Below the pieces are notes generated by a model. It had not been told where the DNA came from. It made no database searches and saw only the letters and a program-made list of their open reading frames with translations. The translations under genes and the position numbers were made by a program. Below are positions 36,753-46,698 of a DNA stretch of 64,000 bases, piece by piece. Positions within the stretch are counted from its first letter, which is position 1; each line of letters begins with the position of its first letter. The stretch spans positions 806,001 to 870,000 of the forward strand of contig NZ_VMSJ01000001.1 of the NCBI RefSeq assembly GCF_007713705.1, given 5' to 3'. This stretch comes from Salinicoccus cyprini. GTDB lineage: Bacteria > Bacillota > Bacilli > Staphylococcales > Salinicoccaceae.

Positions 36753-37521
36753 TGAATATCTCCACGACAACTTTAATCTCGGCACGCTGGAAGCGGTCAG
36801 GCGGATCATCATGGCCGGAAAAGTACTGAACAGCAACCAGCCGGTATACAAACCTTCTGAGATGATAGATATCTCGAAGGCGGATATCCGTTTCAAAAAT
36901 ATAAAGCCTTATGTTTCAAGGGGCGGCGTCAAGCTCGACTATGCCTTAAAAGCATTCGGGATCGATCTTGACAGCAGTATTGTCACCGATATCGGCAGTT
37001 CAACAGGCGGATTTACGGACTGTTCGCTTCAGAAAGGTGCCATACATGTTTATGCAGTGGATGTCGGTACCAACCAGCTCGACTACAGGTTGCGTACAGA
37101 TGCACGCGTGACGGTGATGGAGCAGACGAATTTCAAGGATACAAAAGTGGCGGATTTTCCCATGCTGCCTGATGTGCTTACCATCGATGTTTCTTTTACC
37201 TCCATTGTCCCGATACTGAGGCATATTACCGAACTGTTCGATCATGAGTATGAAGTGATTGCCCTGATCAAACCCCAGTTCGAGTCCTATCTGGAAGAGC
37301 GGGAGGAAAGTGGCATCATCACTTCGAAAGCGACGCATGAAAACGTCATCCGCCGTGTACTTGAAGCATGCAGCAGCATCGGCCTGCATGGCACGGGACT
37401 CGACAGGTCTCCGATTACGGGTACTAAAGGGAATATCGAGTATCTGCTTCATCTCACATCCTCCGATATTTCAGCTACTGCAGTACAAGAAAAGGACATT
37501 CAGCAGATCGTCTATGGCTGA
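36730..37521 (+). CDS. TlyA-family rRNA 2'-O-methyltransferase (YqxC-like)
   Basis: Predicted SAM-dependent RNA methyltransferase of 263 residues: N-terminal S4 RNA-binding domain (about 5-60), then an FtsJ-type Rossmann domain with [15 protein letters not shown] 36730 is 9 bases from GGAG inside the dxs end, so the genes overlap. The frame is open further upstream without a ribosome site. Conserved place between dxs and argR. Confidence 0.9.
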   Translation: MKKKSRIDEYLHDNFNLGTLEAVRRIIMAGKVLNSNQPVYKPSEMIDISKADIRFKNIKPYVSRGGVKLDYALKAFGIDLDSSIVTDIGSSTGGFTDCSLQKGAIHVYAVDVGTNQLDYRLRTDARVTVMEQTNFKDTKVADFPMLPDVLTIDVSFTSIVPILRHITELFDHEYEVIALIKPQFESYLEEREESGIITSKATHENVIRRVLEACSSIGLHGTGLDRSPITGTKGNIEYLLHLTSSDISATAVQEKDIQQIVYG

Positions 37522-37533
37522 TGTCCTTTTTTT
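37491..37533 (+). terminator. terminator overlapping the end of yqxC
   Basis: AAAGGACAT (37491-37499) pairs with ATGTCCTTT (37521-37529), extended by CAGC/GCTG with one bulged T; loop of 12 and a T tract to 37533. The 5' arm lies inside the coding sequence. Confidence 0.65.
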
Positions 37534-37563
37534 CGTGTTGCTGGCATTCATTCTATGATATCA

Positions 37564-37581
37564 TATGTATAAATATACAAA
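37564..37581 (+). promoter_or_regulatory. candidate ArgR operator upstream of argR
   Basis: TATGTATAAATATACAAA matches 13 of 18 positions of the Bacillus ARG box and contains the inverted repeat TGTAT-N4-ATACA. It is near-identical over 14 bases to the site before argG (12149-12162). Suggests autoregulation. Confidence 0.55.
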
Positions 37582-37604
37582 ATGCGGAGACGAGGAGGAA
37601 CATC

Positions 37605-38057
37605 ATGTCGAATAAATCGATACGACAGATCAAAATCAGGGAAATCATCACCAACAGCAAGGTGGAAACACAGGAGGACCTGGTCGAAAGGCTGAATGAA
37701 TACAACTTCAATGTGACACAGGCCACGGTATCAAGGGATATCAAGGAACTGCAGCTCATCAAAGTGCCTACACCAAGCGGTTCATACGTCTACAGCATGC
37801 CGAAAGACCGGAAATTCCATCCACTTGAGAAGCTTGGGAGGTATCTGATGGACAGTTTTGTTAAACTGGACTATACGGACAACCTTCTGGTATTGAAGAC
37901 ACTGCCCGGCAATGCCCAGTCCATCGGCGCAATCATCGACCAGCTGGAATGGGAGGAAGTTGTGGGCACCATATGCGGTGATGATACGTGTCTGATGATA
38001 TGCCGGAGTGAAGATGCACAGAATGAGATTAGGGACCGGATATTCAATCTGATCTAA
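37605..38057 (+). CDS. argR: arginine repressor ArgR/AhrC
   Basis: Hexameric arginine-sensing regulator of arginine synthesis and catabolism. The 150-residue protein has an N-terminal winged HTH ([15 protein letters not shown]) and a C-terminal arginine-binding domain ([25 protein letters not shown]). GAGGAGG fixes the ATG at 37605. Position between yqxC and recN is conserved in Bacillales. Likely targets in this window are argGH and argR itself. Confidence 0.95.
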   Translation: MSNKSIRQIKIREIITNSKVETQEDLVERLNEYNFNVTQATVSRDIKELQLIKVPTPSGSYVYSMPKDRKFHPLEKLGRYLMDSFVKLDYTDNLLVLKTLPGNAQSIGAIIDQLEWEEVVGTICGDDTCLMICRSEDAQNEIRDRIFNLI

Positions 38058-38072
38058 ATTGGAGTGTTTAAT

Positions 38073-39746
38073 TTGCTGATACGTCTGAAAATCAAGAATC
38101 TGGCTGTACTGAAGGATATCGAACTGGATTTCGACAGTGGGCTGACCGTCATTTCCGGTGAATCAGGTGCCGGTAAATCCATGATCATCGAGGCCATAAG
38201 ATACCTCTACGGGAAACGGGCTTCCATCGAAGATATCAGATATGAAACCGAGGGTGCACTTATCGAAGGCGTCTTCGACTTCCCGCAATCGGATACAATC
38301 CGGGAACTGCTTGCTCAGAATGATATCGAAGAGGATGAGCTCTACATTGTGAGAAGGGAAGTCATGCAGAACCGCAAAAGCATCATCAAAATAAACTCCC
38401 GCATGATCACCCTCGGTGCACTGAAGGACATCATGGATGAGGTCGTCAGTATCCACTCCCAGTCCTCCCAGTCGGAAGCCCTCGAGCACGGCAAGCATAT
38501 TCTGTACCTGGACCGCTATATTGACGTAGCGGACAGGGCGTCATTCGGAAAATATCAGGAAAGCTTCGAAGAATTCAGAGCTCTGGAAGCAAAAATCAAG
38601 GAGCTTGAATACAAGGATAAGAATCGGGTTCAGCAGCTGCAGATGTACAAGCACCAGTTCGAGGAACTCGAAGCCATGGCGCTCGTTCCTGATGAGGAGG
38701 AGAGGCTCGAGGAGGAGATCAGCTACCTCGACAACTTCGAAAAGATCAGCAATACACTCTCATCGATCCAGGCACAGCTCAGTTCCGAGTATGCCCCGCA
38801 GAACATGCTCTATGACATCCATAGCCATATCGACACACTGTCGAACTTCGACGAGAACTACAAGCAGTATGGGGATACCGTTCTTGAAGCGTACCATCTG
38901 CTCGATGAGCTCGGCAGCAGAGTGGGGAGCGACCTGTCCGCACTCGACTATGATGAGGAAAGCCTGAATGTGAAGCAGTCCCGGCTGTCGGACATCAACT
39001 CCCTGAAACGAAAATACAACAAGACGCTCGATGAGCTGATCGAATATAGAGATGCCCTGGCAGAGGACATCGAACAGCTCGGCAACATTGCACAGTCTTT
39101 CGAAGCACTGCAGAACAGACGTGCACAGGCTCAAAAGCGGATGGAGCAGTACGCAAAGGACCTGCATACCTTCAGGCTCGAGCAGAAGCACTTTCTTGAG
39201 AACAGGATCAAAAAGGAGCTCAACGACCTTGATATGCCAGGGGCCGATTTTGAGATCCGTGTGCGGGAAGGTGCATTTGCTCCGCGCGGCTACTCGGACG
39301 TCGAGTTTCTCATCTCCACCAACGCAGGGGAACCGCTGAAGTCGATGAACCGTATTGCCTCAGGTGGTGAAATCGCCCGCGTCATGCTGGCATTGCGGAC
39401 GATCTTTACGGAATCCGATGCCCAGAGCCTGCTGATTCTCGATGAGATCGATACAGGCGTCAGCGGCCTTGTCGCCACACGCATGGCTGAAAAAATGCAG
39501 CTGCTGTCAAAATCACGCCAGGTCATCTCCATATCCCATCTGCCGCAGGCAGCTGCGCTTGCCGATCATCACCTGTATGTATCAAAGAAGACTGCAGACC
39601 AGCGCACTGCATCTGTTGCAGCATATCTTGGCGCAGATGATCATGTGTATGAAATCGCCAGAATGCTCAGCGGTTCCGATATTACAGAAGCCGCGCTCGA
39701 AAATGCAAAAACACTGATTGAAGCCAAAAATAGAGATACGAACTAG
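38073..39746 (+). CDS. recN: DNA repair protein RecN
   Basis: SMC-like ATPase acting early in double-strand-break repair. The 557-residue protein has Walker A GESGAGKS (29-36), a central coiled coil of about 300 residues, and C-terminal ASGGEIARVMLAL and LDEIDTGVSG. Start assigned to TTG 38073 (MLIRLKIKNLAVLKD), 8 bases from GGAG; GTG 38064 overlaps that site. 15 bases after argR. Confidence 0.95.
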   Translation: MLIRLKIKNLAVLKDIELDFDSGLTVISGESGAGKSMIIEAIRYLYGKRASIEDIRYETEGALIEGVFDFPQSDTIRELLAQNDIEEDELYIVRREVMQNRKSIIKINSRMITLGALKDIMDEVVSIHSQSSQSEALEHGKHILYLDRYIDVADRASFGKYQESFEEFRALEAKIKELEYKDKNRVQQLQMYKHQFEELEAMALVPDEEERLEEEISYLDNFEKISNTLSSIQAQLSSEYAPQNMLYDIHSHIDTLSNFDENYKQYGDTVLEAYHLLDELGSRVGSDLSALDYDEESLNVKQSRLSDINSLKRKYNKTLDELIEYRDALAEDIEQLGNIAQSFEALQNRRAQAQKRMEQYAKDLHTFRLEQKHFLENRIKKELNDLDMPGADFEIRVREGAFAPRGYSDVEFLISTNAGEPLKSMNRIASGGEIARVMLALRTIFTESDAQSLLILDEIDTGVSGLVATRMAEKMQLLSKSRQVISISHLPQAAALADHHLYVSKKTADQRTASVAAYLGADDHVYEIARMLSGSDITEAALENAKTLIEAKNRDTN

Positions 39747-39762
39747 GTTCGTATCTCTATTT
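39728..39762. terminator. bidirectional terminator between recN and DUF2627
   Basis: A 16-bp perfect stem (39728-39743 with 39747-39762) with a three-base loop that is the recN stop codon TAG. The stop of the convergent gene lies in the other arm. Confidence 0.8.
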
Positions 39763-40026
39763 TCTATTTTCATCTTCTGTTTTATTCGCCTGCTCAAGAA
39801 ACTGTGCCTGCATCTTTTTCTGGCGCTGTTCGCGATGCAGTATATAGCCGCCGATGAACCATACACCTGCAGCTGTCAGCAGCAGGCCGACGATGAACTG
39901 GACGACGGTGAGGGTGAATGGGTCGTTGACGATGCCGAAAACGCTGTCCCTCATATACTTTATGCCAAGCCCTGCCAGGAAAACCGGTATGACCAGTATG
40001 GCGAGTGCAATAATCTTCTTCATCAT
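39757..40026 (-). CDS. DUF2627 membrane protein (YqzF-like)
   Basis: An 89-residue protein with two hydrophobic helices (about 3-22 and 40-63) and a charged C-terminal tail. Sequence (GIKYMRDSVFGIVNDPF) and location beside the bkd operon fit DUF2627/YqzF. Function unknown. Tandem ATGs at 40026 and 40023 follow AAGGTGAT. Confidence 0.75.
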   Translation of the reverse strand: MMKKIIALAILVIPVFLAGLGIKYMRDSVFGIVNDPFTLTVVQFIVGLLLTAAGVWFIGGYILHREQRQKKMQAQFLEQANKTEDENRK

Positions 40027-40098
40027 ATCACCTTGAATATCTGGATATGTTCATTATAACCGAAGTGAAAAGAGGAATAAAATATATGTCTTTTGAAA

Positions 40099-40113
40099 AC
40101 CTTCAGAATTTTC
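40099..40113 (+). promoter_or_regulatory. possible CodY-like box upstream of ptb
   Basis: AACCTTCAGAATTTT matches 11 of 15 positions of the CodY motif AATTTTCWGAAAATT, with both mismatched pairs placed symmetrically. A TATAAT -10 for ptb is at 40154-40159. CodY control of branched-chain catabolism would be sensible, but the match is weak. Confidence 0.3.
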
Positions 40114-40183
40114 CAAGTTTGACCAAATTCATGTAATTTAAATTCCGAATATGTATAATAAAAAGCATAGGGGAGGTATACAC

Positions 40184-41083
40184 ATGAAATTTGATGAAAT
40201 TTTCAAAGGGGACAATAATAAAATGATAGCGCTTTCAGTATGCCGGGCGGCTGATCCGGAAGTGCTGGAACCGATTCTTCGCATTATTGATGAAAAAGGC
40301 GTAAGATGTCATCTTGTAGATGACAGGGGAACGCTCGAGACCATGCTGGCTTCATATGGAGACGATCATCTTTCTGATGGACGGATCACCATCCATCATG
40401 CACAAGATGACCACTCGGCTGCTGCAGTCTCCCTCGAGCTGATCAGTTCGGGACAGGCAAATGTACTGATGAAAGGGCTGATTTCAACATCGGTTCTGCT
40501 GAAGGAAGTTCTGAACAGAAAATACGGACTGATACATAACAGCCTGCTCAGTCATGTTGCACTGTTTGATGTGCCGCATTACCATAAGGCCATCATGCTC
40601 AGCGATGCCGGAATGAACATTTCACCTTCGATTGAAGACAAAAAGAAAATCATAGACAATACACTCGAATGTGCCAGGCAGCTTTCGGCTGACGAGCCGA
40701 AAGTGGCGCTGCTCGCTGCAGTGGAGAAGGTTTCCGAAAAGATGCCTGCCACCGTTGATGCAGATGCACTGGCACGTATGGATGTTAAAAATTTTAAATA
40801 TAGTTGTACAATAGAAGGACCACTGCAGTATGACCTCGCCATCTCGGAGGCGGCGGCCCGCCACAAAGGACTCCAGTCCACTGTGGCTGGGGATGTGGAC
40901 ATCCTCATCGCCCCTGGCATCGAAGCAGGGAATATACTCTACAAGTCACTGGTCTACTCGGCAGGTGCGCGCGTTGCTTCCATCATCATGGGGGCAAGTG
41001 TACCGATCGTACTGACCTCAAGAGCAGACAGCGCCGAAGATAGATATAATTCCATAAACCTGGCAATGAAGATTTCCAAATAA
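40184..41083 (+). CDS. ptb: phosphate butyryltransferase
   Basis: Converts branched/short-chain acyl-CoA and phosphate to acyl phosphate and CoA. The 299-residue protein belongs to the Pta/Ptb family (VLMKGLISTSVLLKEVLN; IMGASVPIVLTSRADSA). GGGGAGG precedes ATG 40184. First gene of the seven-gene bkd operon; paired with buk for ATP-yielding conversion of acyl-CoA to acid. Confidence 0.92.
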   Translation: MKFDEIFKGDNNKMIALSVCRAADPEVLEPILRIIDEKGVRCHLVDDRGTLETMLASYGDDHLSDGRITIHHAQDDHSAAAVSLELISSGQANVLMKGLISTSVLLKEVLNRKYGLIHNSLLSHVALFDVPHYHKAIMLSDAGMNISPSIEDKKKIIDNTLECARQLSADEPKVALLAAVEKVSEKMPATVDADALARMDVKNFKYSCTIEGPLQYDLAISEAAARHKGLQSTVAGDVDILIAPGIEAGNILYKSLVYSAGARVASIIMGASVPIVLTSRADSAEDRYNSINLAMKISK

Positions 41084-41101
41084 CAAGATGGAGTGATGAA
41101 A

Positions 41102-42196
41102 ATGATATTTGAAAAAATGGAGAAATACGGATACGAGCAATTGATTTTCTGTCATGATGAAACAAGCGGATTGAAAGCCATCATCTGCATCCATGATACG
41201 ACACTGGGACCGGCACTCGGTGGCAGCAGAATGTGGCAGTATGATTCGGAGGAAGAGGCGATTGAAGACGTGTTGCGTCTGGCGAAAGGCATGACCTATA
41301 AGAATGCTGCAGCCGGACTCAACCTTGGCGGCGGCAAGACTGTCATCATCGGTGATGCTTCCAAAGACAAGTCGGAAGCTTTCTTCAGAGCACTCGGCAG
41401 ATATGTCCATAGCCTTGGTGGCAGGTACATAACAGCGGAAGATGTCGGCACAACGGTCGAAGACATGGACCTCATCTACCAGGAAACGCCGTACGTATGC
41501 GGCATCAGCGAGTCCTACGGTTCAGGCGGCAATCCGAGCCCTATGACTGCCTACGGCGTCTACGTGGCGATGAAGCGTACAGCGAAGGAAGCATTCGGTG
41601 ATGATTCGCTTAAAGGCAGGACCATTGCCGTACAAGGTGTCGGGAACGTATCCTACAGCCTGTGCAGGCATCTTCACGAAGAAGGTGCCAAACTGATCGT
41701 TACAGACATCAACCAGGCGTCCATAGACCGTGCAGTGAACGACTTTGGTGCCGAAGCAGTCGGCATCGAGGAGATCTATTCGGTCGATGCGGATATTTTT
41801 GCCCCTTGTGCACTTGGTGGTGTGCTGAATGACGAGACGATTCCGACACTCAAAGTGAAAGCCGTCTGCGGCAGTGCAAACAACCAGCTGCTTGACAGTG
41901 ACAAGCACGGGACAATGCTTGAAGAGAACGGGATCGTCTATGCACCGGATTATGTCGTCAACTGTGGCGGCGTCATCAATGTTGCAGATGAACTGCAGGG
42001 ATATAACGCAGATCGTGCGAAGAGCAAAGTGGAGGAGATCTACAAGCAGATGGATAAGATCTTCTCGATTGCGAAGCGTGACGGTGTCACACCTGCTGTT
42101 GCTGCCGATCGACTGGCTGAAGAGAGAATCGACAGCATGATGCGCGTCAGAAGCACTTTCTCACAGAATGAAATGACAACGCTCAGCAGGAGGTAG
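41102..42196 (+). CDS. bcd: leucine dehydrogenase (branched-chain amino acid dehydrogenase)
   Basis: NAD-dependent oxidative deamination of leucine, isoleucine and valine to 2-keto acids. The 364-residue protein has catalytic/substrate lysines Lys67 (TYKNAAAG) and Lys79 (GGGKTV) and the Rossmann motif [11 protein letters not shown] 41102 is 8 bases from GGAG; GTG 41093 and ATG 41096 are too close. Supplies the substrates of the BKD complex encoded downstream. Confidence 0.94.
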   Translation: MIFEKMEKYGYEQLIFCHDETSGLKAIICIHDTTLGPALGGSRMWQYDSEEEAIEDVLRLAKGMTYKNAAAGLNLGGGKTVIIGDASKDKSEAFFRALGRYVHSLGGRYITAEDVGTTVEDMDLIYQETPYVCGISESYGSGGNPSPMTAYGVYVAMKRTAKEAFGDDSLKGRTIAVQGVGNVSYSLCRHLHEEGAKLIVTDINQASIDRAVNDFGAEAVGIEEIYSVDADIFAPCALGGVLNDETIPTLKVKAVCGSANNQLLDSDKHGTMLEENGIVYAPDYVVNCGGVINVADELQGYNADRAKSKVEEIYKQMDKIFSIAKRDGVTPAVAADRLAEERIDSMMRVRSTFSQNEMTTLSRR

Positions 42197-42204
42197 GACG
42201 AGCG

Positions 42205-43269
42205 ATGACATATACCATTCTCGTCGTCAATCTTGGTGGAACTTCCACCAAGGTGGCGCTTTATGAAAATGATGAAAGTATTGCCGTTGAGACATTGAGG
42301 CATCCGACAGAAATCATCATGCAGCCATTCCATGAACAGATCGAATTCAGGTTCAAGGCGATCATGAGTTTTCTTGAGCAGTGCGATGTGGACCCTCAGG
42401 ATATCGATATTGTCAGTGCACGCGGTGGCGTGCTGAAGCCGATCCAGGGCGGCACCTATGACATCAGCCGGGAGATGGTCGAAGATCTCAGGGAAAACAG
42501 GCATGGCCAGCATGCTTCAAACATGAGCGGTGTGATTGCAGACCGGTTCCGGGCGCGTTACGGTTGCCAGGCGGTCATTACGGATCCGGTCGTGGTGGAT
42601 GAACTGATCGACGAAGTCCGTCCGACAGGTCTGAGAGGTATAGAAAGACGATCGGTCTTCCATGCACTCAACCAGAAGGCGGTCGCACGTAAATATGCTG
42701 AATCCATCAATAAGAGCTATTCCGATATCAACGCCATCGTCTGCCATATGGGGGGCGGCATCACAGTCGGTGCCCATAGGCATGGCAAGGTCATCGATGT
42801 CAACGATGGCCTGTCCGGCGAAGGACCGATGAGTCCGACACGGACGGGTTCACTGCCGAACGATCGTCTTGCACGATACATTCTTGAAAATGATATGGAT
42901 TATGACAGTGTCTATGACGTGCTCACCAAAGAGGGCGGCTTCATTTCACTCGCCGGCACCCAGGATGCCATCGAACTCGAAGAACGGGCACTGGCCGGGG
43001 ATGGAGCAATCGAAGCAATATTCAGAGCGCTCGCAGCCCAGGTTGCCAAGGAGATCGGTTCACGTGCAGCAATACTGAAAGGGGACGTCGACCAGATCAT
43101 CTTTACAGGGGGGCTCGCCTACAGCCAGTATCTCATGGATCTTATCATCCCCTACATCTCCTTCATTGCGCCCGTTGCAGTATATGCGGGTGAAGCGGAA
43201 ATGCAGGCACTTGCAGAAGGCGCCTATCGTGTACTGACTGGACAAGAAGAAATGAAAACCTATGTGTAG
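42205..43269 (+). CDS. buk: butyrate kinase
   Basis: Acetokinase-family enzyme making ATP from acyl phosphate. The 354-residue protein starts ILVVNLGGTSTKVALY (phosphate 1 motif) and contains CHMGGGITVGAHRHGKVIDV and GPMSPTRTGSLP, typical of Buk. AGGAGG overlaps the bcd end. Works with Ptb. Confidence 0.94.
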   Translation: MTYTILVVNLGGTSTKVALYENDESIAVETLRHPTEIIMQPFHEQIEFRFKAIMSFLEQCDVDPQDIDIVSARGGVLKPIQGGTYDISREMVEDLRENRHGQHASNMSGVIADRFRARYGCQAVITDPVVVDELIDEVRPTGLRGIERRSVFHALNQKAVARKYAESINKSYSDINAIVCHMGGGITVGAHRHGKVIDVNDGLSGEGPMSPTRTGSLPNDRLARYILENDMDYDSVYDVLTKEGGFISLAGTQDAIELEERALAGDGAIEAIFRALAAQVAKEIGSRAAILKGDVDQIIFTGGLAYSQYLMDLIIPYISFIAPVAVYAGEAEMQALAEGAYRVLTGQEEMKTYV

Positions 43270-43280
43270 GAGTGGATATA

Positions 43281-44699
43281 ATGGCATACGAATATGATCT
43301 GGTCATCCTTGGTGGTGGTACTGCCGGCTATGTGGCAGCCATCAAGGCAAGCCAGCTCGGTTTGAAAACTGCAATCGTGGAGAAGGAGAACCTTGGTGGC
43401 ACTTGCCTGCATAAGGGCTGCATCCCGACCAAGAGCATGCTCAAATCGGCGGAAGTGGCCTACTCGATGCGTAATGCAGACCTGTATGGCATCAGTTCCG
43501 TAGCACCTGAAATCGACATGTCGAAAATACAGGGCCGCAAGCAGGAAGTGGTGGACCGGATGCATGGCGGAGTCAGACACCTCATGAAAAAGTACAAGGT
43601 GGATATTTTCCGAGGACACGGACGGATACTCGGTCCTTCCATCTTCTCACCGATGGCCGGTACAGTGGCAGTGGAGCATCCAGAAGACGAAGAGGCGGAA
43701 AGTGAAATACTGGTCAACCAGCATGTGCTGATAGCAACAGGTTCACATCCGCGTCCACTTCCGTTCCTGCCATTCGATCATGATGTCGTGCTGTCAAGCG
43801 ATGACATGATGTCACTCGACCACATACCACCCAGAATGGCGATCATCGGGGGCGGTGTCATCGGCCTCGAGTTTGCCAGCATGCTGACCGATCTCGGGTC
43901 TGAAGTGACTGTCATCGAAGCGGGTGACCATATCATTCCGCTTGAAGACAAGGATATCGCCACGCAGCTGAAGAAATCTCTCGAAGCCCGCGGCGTCATC
44001 TTCAAAATCGGCAGTGCCCTTGACGAATCACGCATTGATCGACAGGAAGCGTCCATCACGCTGAAGCTCGATGATGGTGATGCATCATTCGACAAAGTGC
44101 TTGTCGCAATCGGGCGTGCACCGAATACCGATGATCTTGGGCTCGCAAATACGAAGATCAGACTCGATAACGGCTATATAGAAACCAATGAATATTATCA
44201 GACAAAGGATGCACACATGTATGCTGTCGGCGATGTCATCGGCAATCTTCAGCTCGCCCATGTCGCGACAAAGGAAGCTATTGCTGCAGTCGAGCATATG
44301 GCAGATGAAAATCCCTATCCGCTGGACTACAATGGTGTACCGAGATGCATCTATACCTATCCTGAGGTTGCTGCCATCGGCATGACTGAACAGGCACTCA
44401 AGCAGCAGGGCATCGATCATTCTGCTCATAAGGTGCCTTTCGCAGCTGTCGGCAAGGCAGTAATTTCCCATGGAGACAAAGGGTTTGGTAAAATACTTAT
44501 AGACCCGAAAACAAAAGATATACTCGGAGTTTCGCTGATCGGCCCTGGCGCAACCGAACTGATCAATGAGGCAGCCCTGGCAAAATTCCTGGATGCTTCA
44601 GCACTCGAACTCGGCAGCGCCATCCACGCACACCCTTCAATCGGAGAGGTGCTGATGGAACTCGGCCTTGATGCGGAAGGAAAAGGGATCCATGTATAA
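43281..44699 (+). CDS. lpdV: dihydrolipoyl dehydrogenase (E3 of the BKD complex)
   Basis: FAD enzyme that re-oxidises the lipoyl group of BkdB using NAD. The 472-residue protein has the FAD loop GGGTAG (11-16), redox cysteines Cys42 and Cys47 in GGTCLHKGCIPTK, the NAD site GGGVIGLEF, and the C-terminal HAHPSIGE catalytic His region. ATG 43281 follows TAGGAG by 8 bases. A dedicated E3 for the bkd operon. Confidence 0.94.
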   Translation: MAYEYDLVILGGGTAGYVAAIKASQLGLKTAIVEKENLGGTCLHKGCIPTKSMLKSAEVAYSMRNADLYGISSVAPEIDMSKIQGRKQEVVDRMHGGVRHLMKKYKVDIFRGHGRILGPSIFSPMAGTVAVEHPEDEEAESEILVNQHVLIATGSHPRPLPFLPFDHDVVLSSDDMMSLDHIPPRMAIIGGGVIGLEFASMLTDLGSEVTVIEAGDHIIPLEDKDIATQLKKSLEARGVIFKIGSALDESRIDRQEASITLKLDDGDASFDKVLVAIGRAPNTDDLGLANTKIRLDNGYIETNEYYQTKDAHMYAVGDVIGNLQLAHVATKEAIAAVEHMADENPYPLDYNGVPRCIYTYPEVAAIGMTEQALKQQGIDHSAHKVPFAAVGKAVISHGDKGFGKILIDPKTKDILGVSLIGPGATELINEAALAKFLDASALELGSAIHAHPSIGEVLMELGLDAEGKGIHV

Positions 44700-44712
44700 G
44701 GAGGATACGACA

Positions 44713-45708
44713 TTGTTGGACTATAAAGAAGCAGGCCTCGAGTCAGAGGACCTGAAGAATATGTATCGTACGATGTATCTTGCAAGAAAGCTTGATGAAA
44801 GAATGTGGCTGCTCAACCGTGCAGGCAAACTGCCTTTCGTCATTTCCTGCCAGGGACAGGAGGCGACACAGGTGGGTGCCGGATATGCACTTGACCGTGA
44901 GGTGGACATCATCAGTCCATACTACAGGGATCTAGCGCTTGTCACCCATTTCGGCATGACAGCAGAGGAGACGATGCTGTCCGCTTTTGCCAAGAAAGGG
45001 GATATTTCAAGCGGCGGCAAGCAGATGCCTTCCCATTTCAGTAAGAAATTATGCAACATCATGACACAGGGCTCGAGTGTAACAACCCAGCTGCTGCATG
45101 CTGTCGGTGCGAGTTTCAAATTCAAGATGGACGGTGAGAAACGGGTGGCGCTGACAACGCTCGGGGAAGGCTCTTCAAACCAGGGAGACTTCCACGAGGG
45201 ACTGAATTTCGTCGGTGTCCATGACCTGCCTTTCATCTGCATCATCGAAAATAACAAATATGCCATCAGCGTACCGCGCGAGCTCCAGTATGGTGCAGAC
45301 AAGCTGTCCGACCGTGCACTCGGATACGGCATGCACGGCGAGCATATCGACGGCAATGATCCGATCGCAGTCTACAAGGCTGTCAAAGAGGCGCGGGAAC
45401 GTGCAATCAACGGAGAGGGCGGTACACTGATCGAAGCGATGTCCACCCGGCTGACTGCCCATTCATCGGACGATGATGACAGCTACCGTGAGAAGGAAGA
45501 ACGTGAATCCATGAAGGAGACAGACTGCCTGGTCAATTTCAGAACCTATATTCTGGATAAAGGCGTAGCAGAGGAAGCATGGTTCGAAGAACTGGAAAAA
45601 GAAATCAAAGCGATCGTCACCGATGCGACAAAGGCAGCGGAAAAAGCCCCCTATCCGGATGCACGGGAAGCATTGACGCACGTGTACGAGGAGGTTCAGC
45701 ATGGCTAA
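44713..45708 (+). CDS. bkdAA: 2-oxoisovalerate dehydrogenase E1 alpha
   Basis: ThDP-dependent decarboxylase subunit of the branched-chain 2-keto acid dehydrogenase. The 331-residue protein has GEGSSNQGDFHEGLNF (ThDP motif) and the phosphorylation-loop-like HSSDDDDSYR. TTG 44713 is preferred: AAGGAGG (44698-44704) lies 8 bases upstream and the N-terminus then fits homologues; ATG 44692 inside the lpd end is the alternative. Confidence 0.93.
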   Translation: MLDYKEAGLESEDLKNMYRTMYLARKLDERMWLLNRAGKLPFVISCQGQEATQVGAGYALDREVDIISPYYRDLALVTHFGMTAEETMLSAFAKKGDISSGGKQMPSHFSKKLCNIMTQGSSVTTQLLHAVGASFKFKMDGEKRVALTTLGEGSSNQGDFHEGLNFVGVHDLPFICIIENNKYAISVPRELQYGADKLSDRALGYGMHGEHIDGNDPIAVYKAVKEARERAINGEGGTLIEAMSTRLTAHSSDDDDSYREKEERESMKETDCLVNFRTYILDKGVAEEAWFEELEKEIKAIVTDATKAAEKAPYPDAREALTHVYEEVQHG

Positions 45709-46684
45709 AATATCCTATCTGCAGGCAATCCATCAGGCACTCGACTTTGAGATGGGCCAGGATGACAGTGTATTTGTCCTCGGAGAGGACGTAGGCAAGA
45801 AGGGCGGCGTCTTCAAAGTGACCGCCGGACTCCAGGAAAAGTACGGAGAAATGCGCTGCCTGGACACCCCTCTGGCAGAATCGAACATTGTCGGCACCAG
45901 CATCGGTGCAGCAATGATGGGGAAAAGACCAGTGGCCGAAATCCAGTTTGCGGACTACATTCTGCCCGCAACCAACCAGATACTGAGTGAAGCGGCGAAG
46001 ATCAGATATCGTTCCAACAATGACTGGAACTGCCCGATCGTCATCCGTGCGCCATTCGGCGGCGGCATTCATGGTGCACTCTACCATTCCCAGTCGGTCG
46101 AGACCCTCTTTACGTCGACACCGGGATTGAAAGTTGTCGTACCTTCCACACCTGCCGACGCCAAAGGACTGCTCATTTCAGCAATTCGTGACAATGATCC
46201 TGTACTGTTCTTCGAGCACAAGAAGGCCTACCGCCTGCTCAAGGAAGAAGTGCCGGAAGGCGAATATACCGTTCCGATCGGCAAGGCCGACACCAAGCGG
46301 GAAGGCGATGACATCACGGTCATTACATATGGCCTCTGCGTCAACTATGCCCTTCAGGCAGCCGAACGTCTGGCGAAGGACGGCTACGAAGCGGAAGTCC
46401 TCGACCTCAGAACCATCTATCCTCTGGATAAGGAGAGCATCATCAAAGCGGCTTCAAAAACAGGCAAAGTACTGCTTGTGACGGAAGATAACCTCGAAGG
46501 CAGCGTCATCAGTGAAGTTGCTGCGATCGTCGCGGAGAACTGCCTGTATGATCTCGATGCCCCGATCATGAGACTCGCCGGTCCGGATGTACCATCCATG
46601 CCGTATGCACCTCCTATGGAGGACTTCTTCATGGTCAATCCGGACAAGATCGAAGCTAAAATGAAAGAGCTTGCTGAACATTAA
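45701..46684 (+). CDS. bkdAB: 2-oxoisovalerate dehydrogenase E1 beta
   Basis: Beta subunit of the E1 decarboxylase. The 327-residue protein has VFVLGEDVGKKGGVFKVT, FGGGIHGALYHSQSVE and the transketolase C-domain. Overlaps bkdAA by 8 bases, consistent with the alpha2beta2 assembly. GAGGAGG precedes the ATG. Confidence 0.95.
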   Translation: MAKISYLQAIHQALDFEMGQDDSVFVLGEDVGKKGGVFKVTAGLQEKYGEMRCLDTPLAESNIVGTSIGAAMMGKRPVAEIQFADYILPATNQILSEAAKIRYRSNNDWNCPIVIRAPFGGGIHGALYHSQSVETLFTSTPGLKVVVPSTPADAKGLLISAIRDNDPVLFFEHKKAYRLLKEEVPEGEYTVPIGKADTKREGDDITVITYGLCVNYALQAAERLAKDGYEAEVLDLRTIYPLDKESIIKAASKTGKVLLVTEDNLEGSVISEVAAIVAENCLYDLDAPIMRLAGPDVPSMPYAPPMEDFFMVNPDKIEAKMKELAEH

Positions 46685-46698
46685 GGAGGACAAGAGTT

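Noticed and set aside
37521-37604. Longer argR start
   Set aside because: The frame is open upstream but crosses the terminator and candidate operator; GAGGAGG selects ATG 37605.
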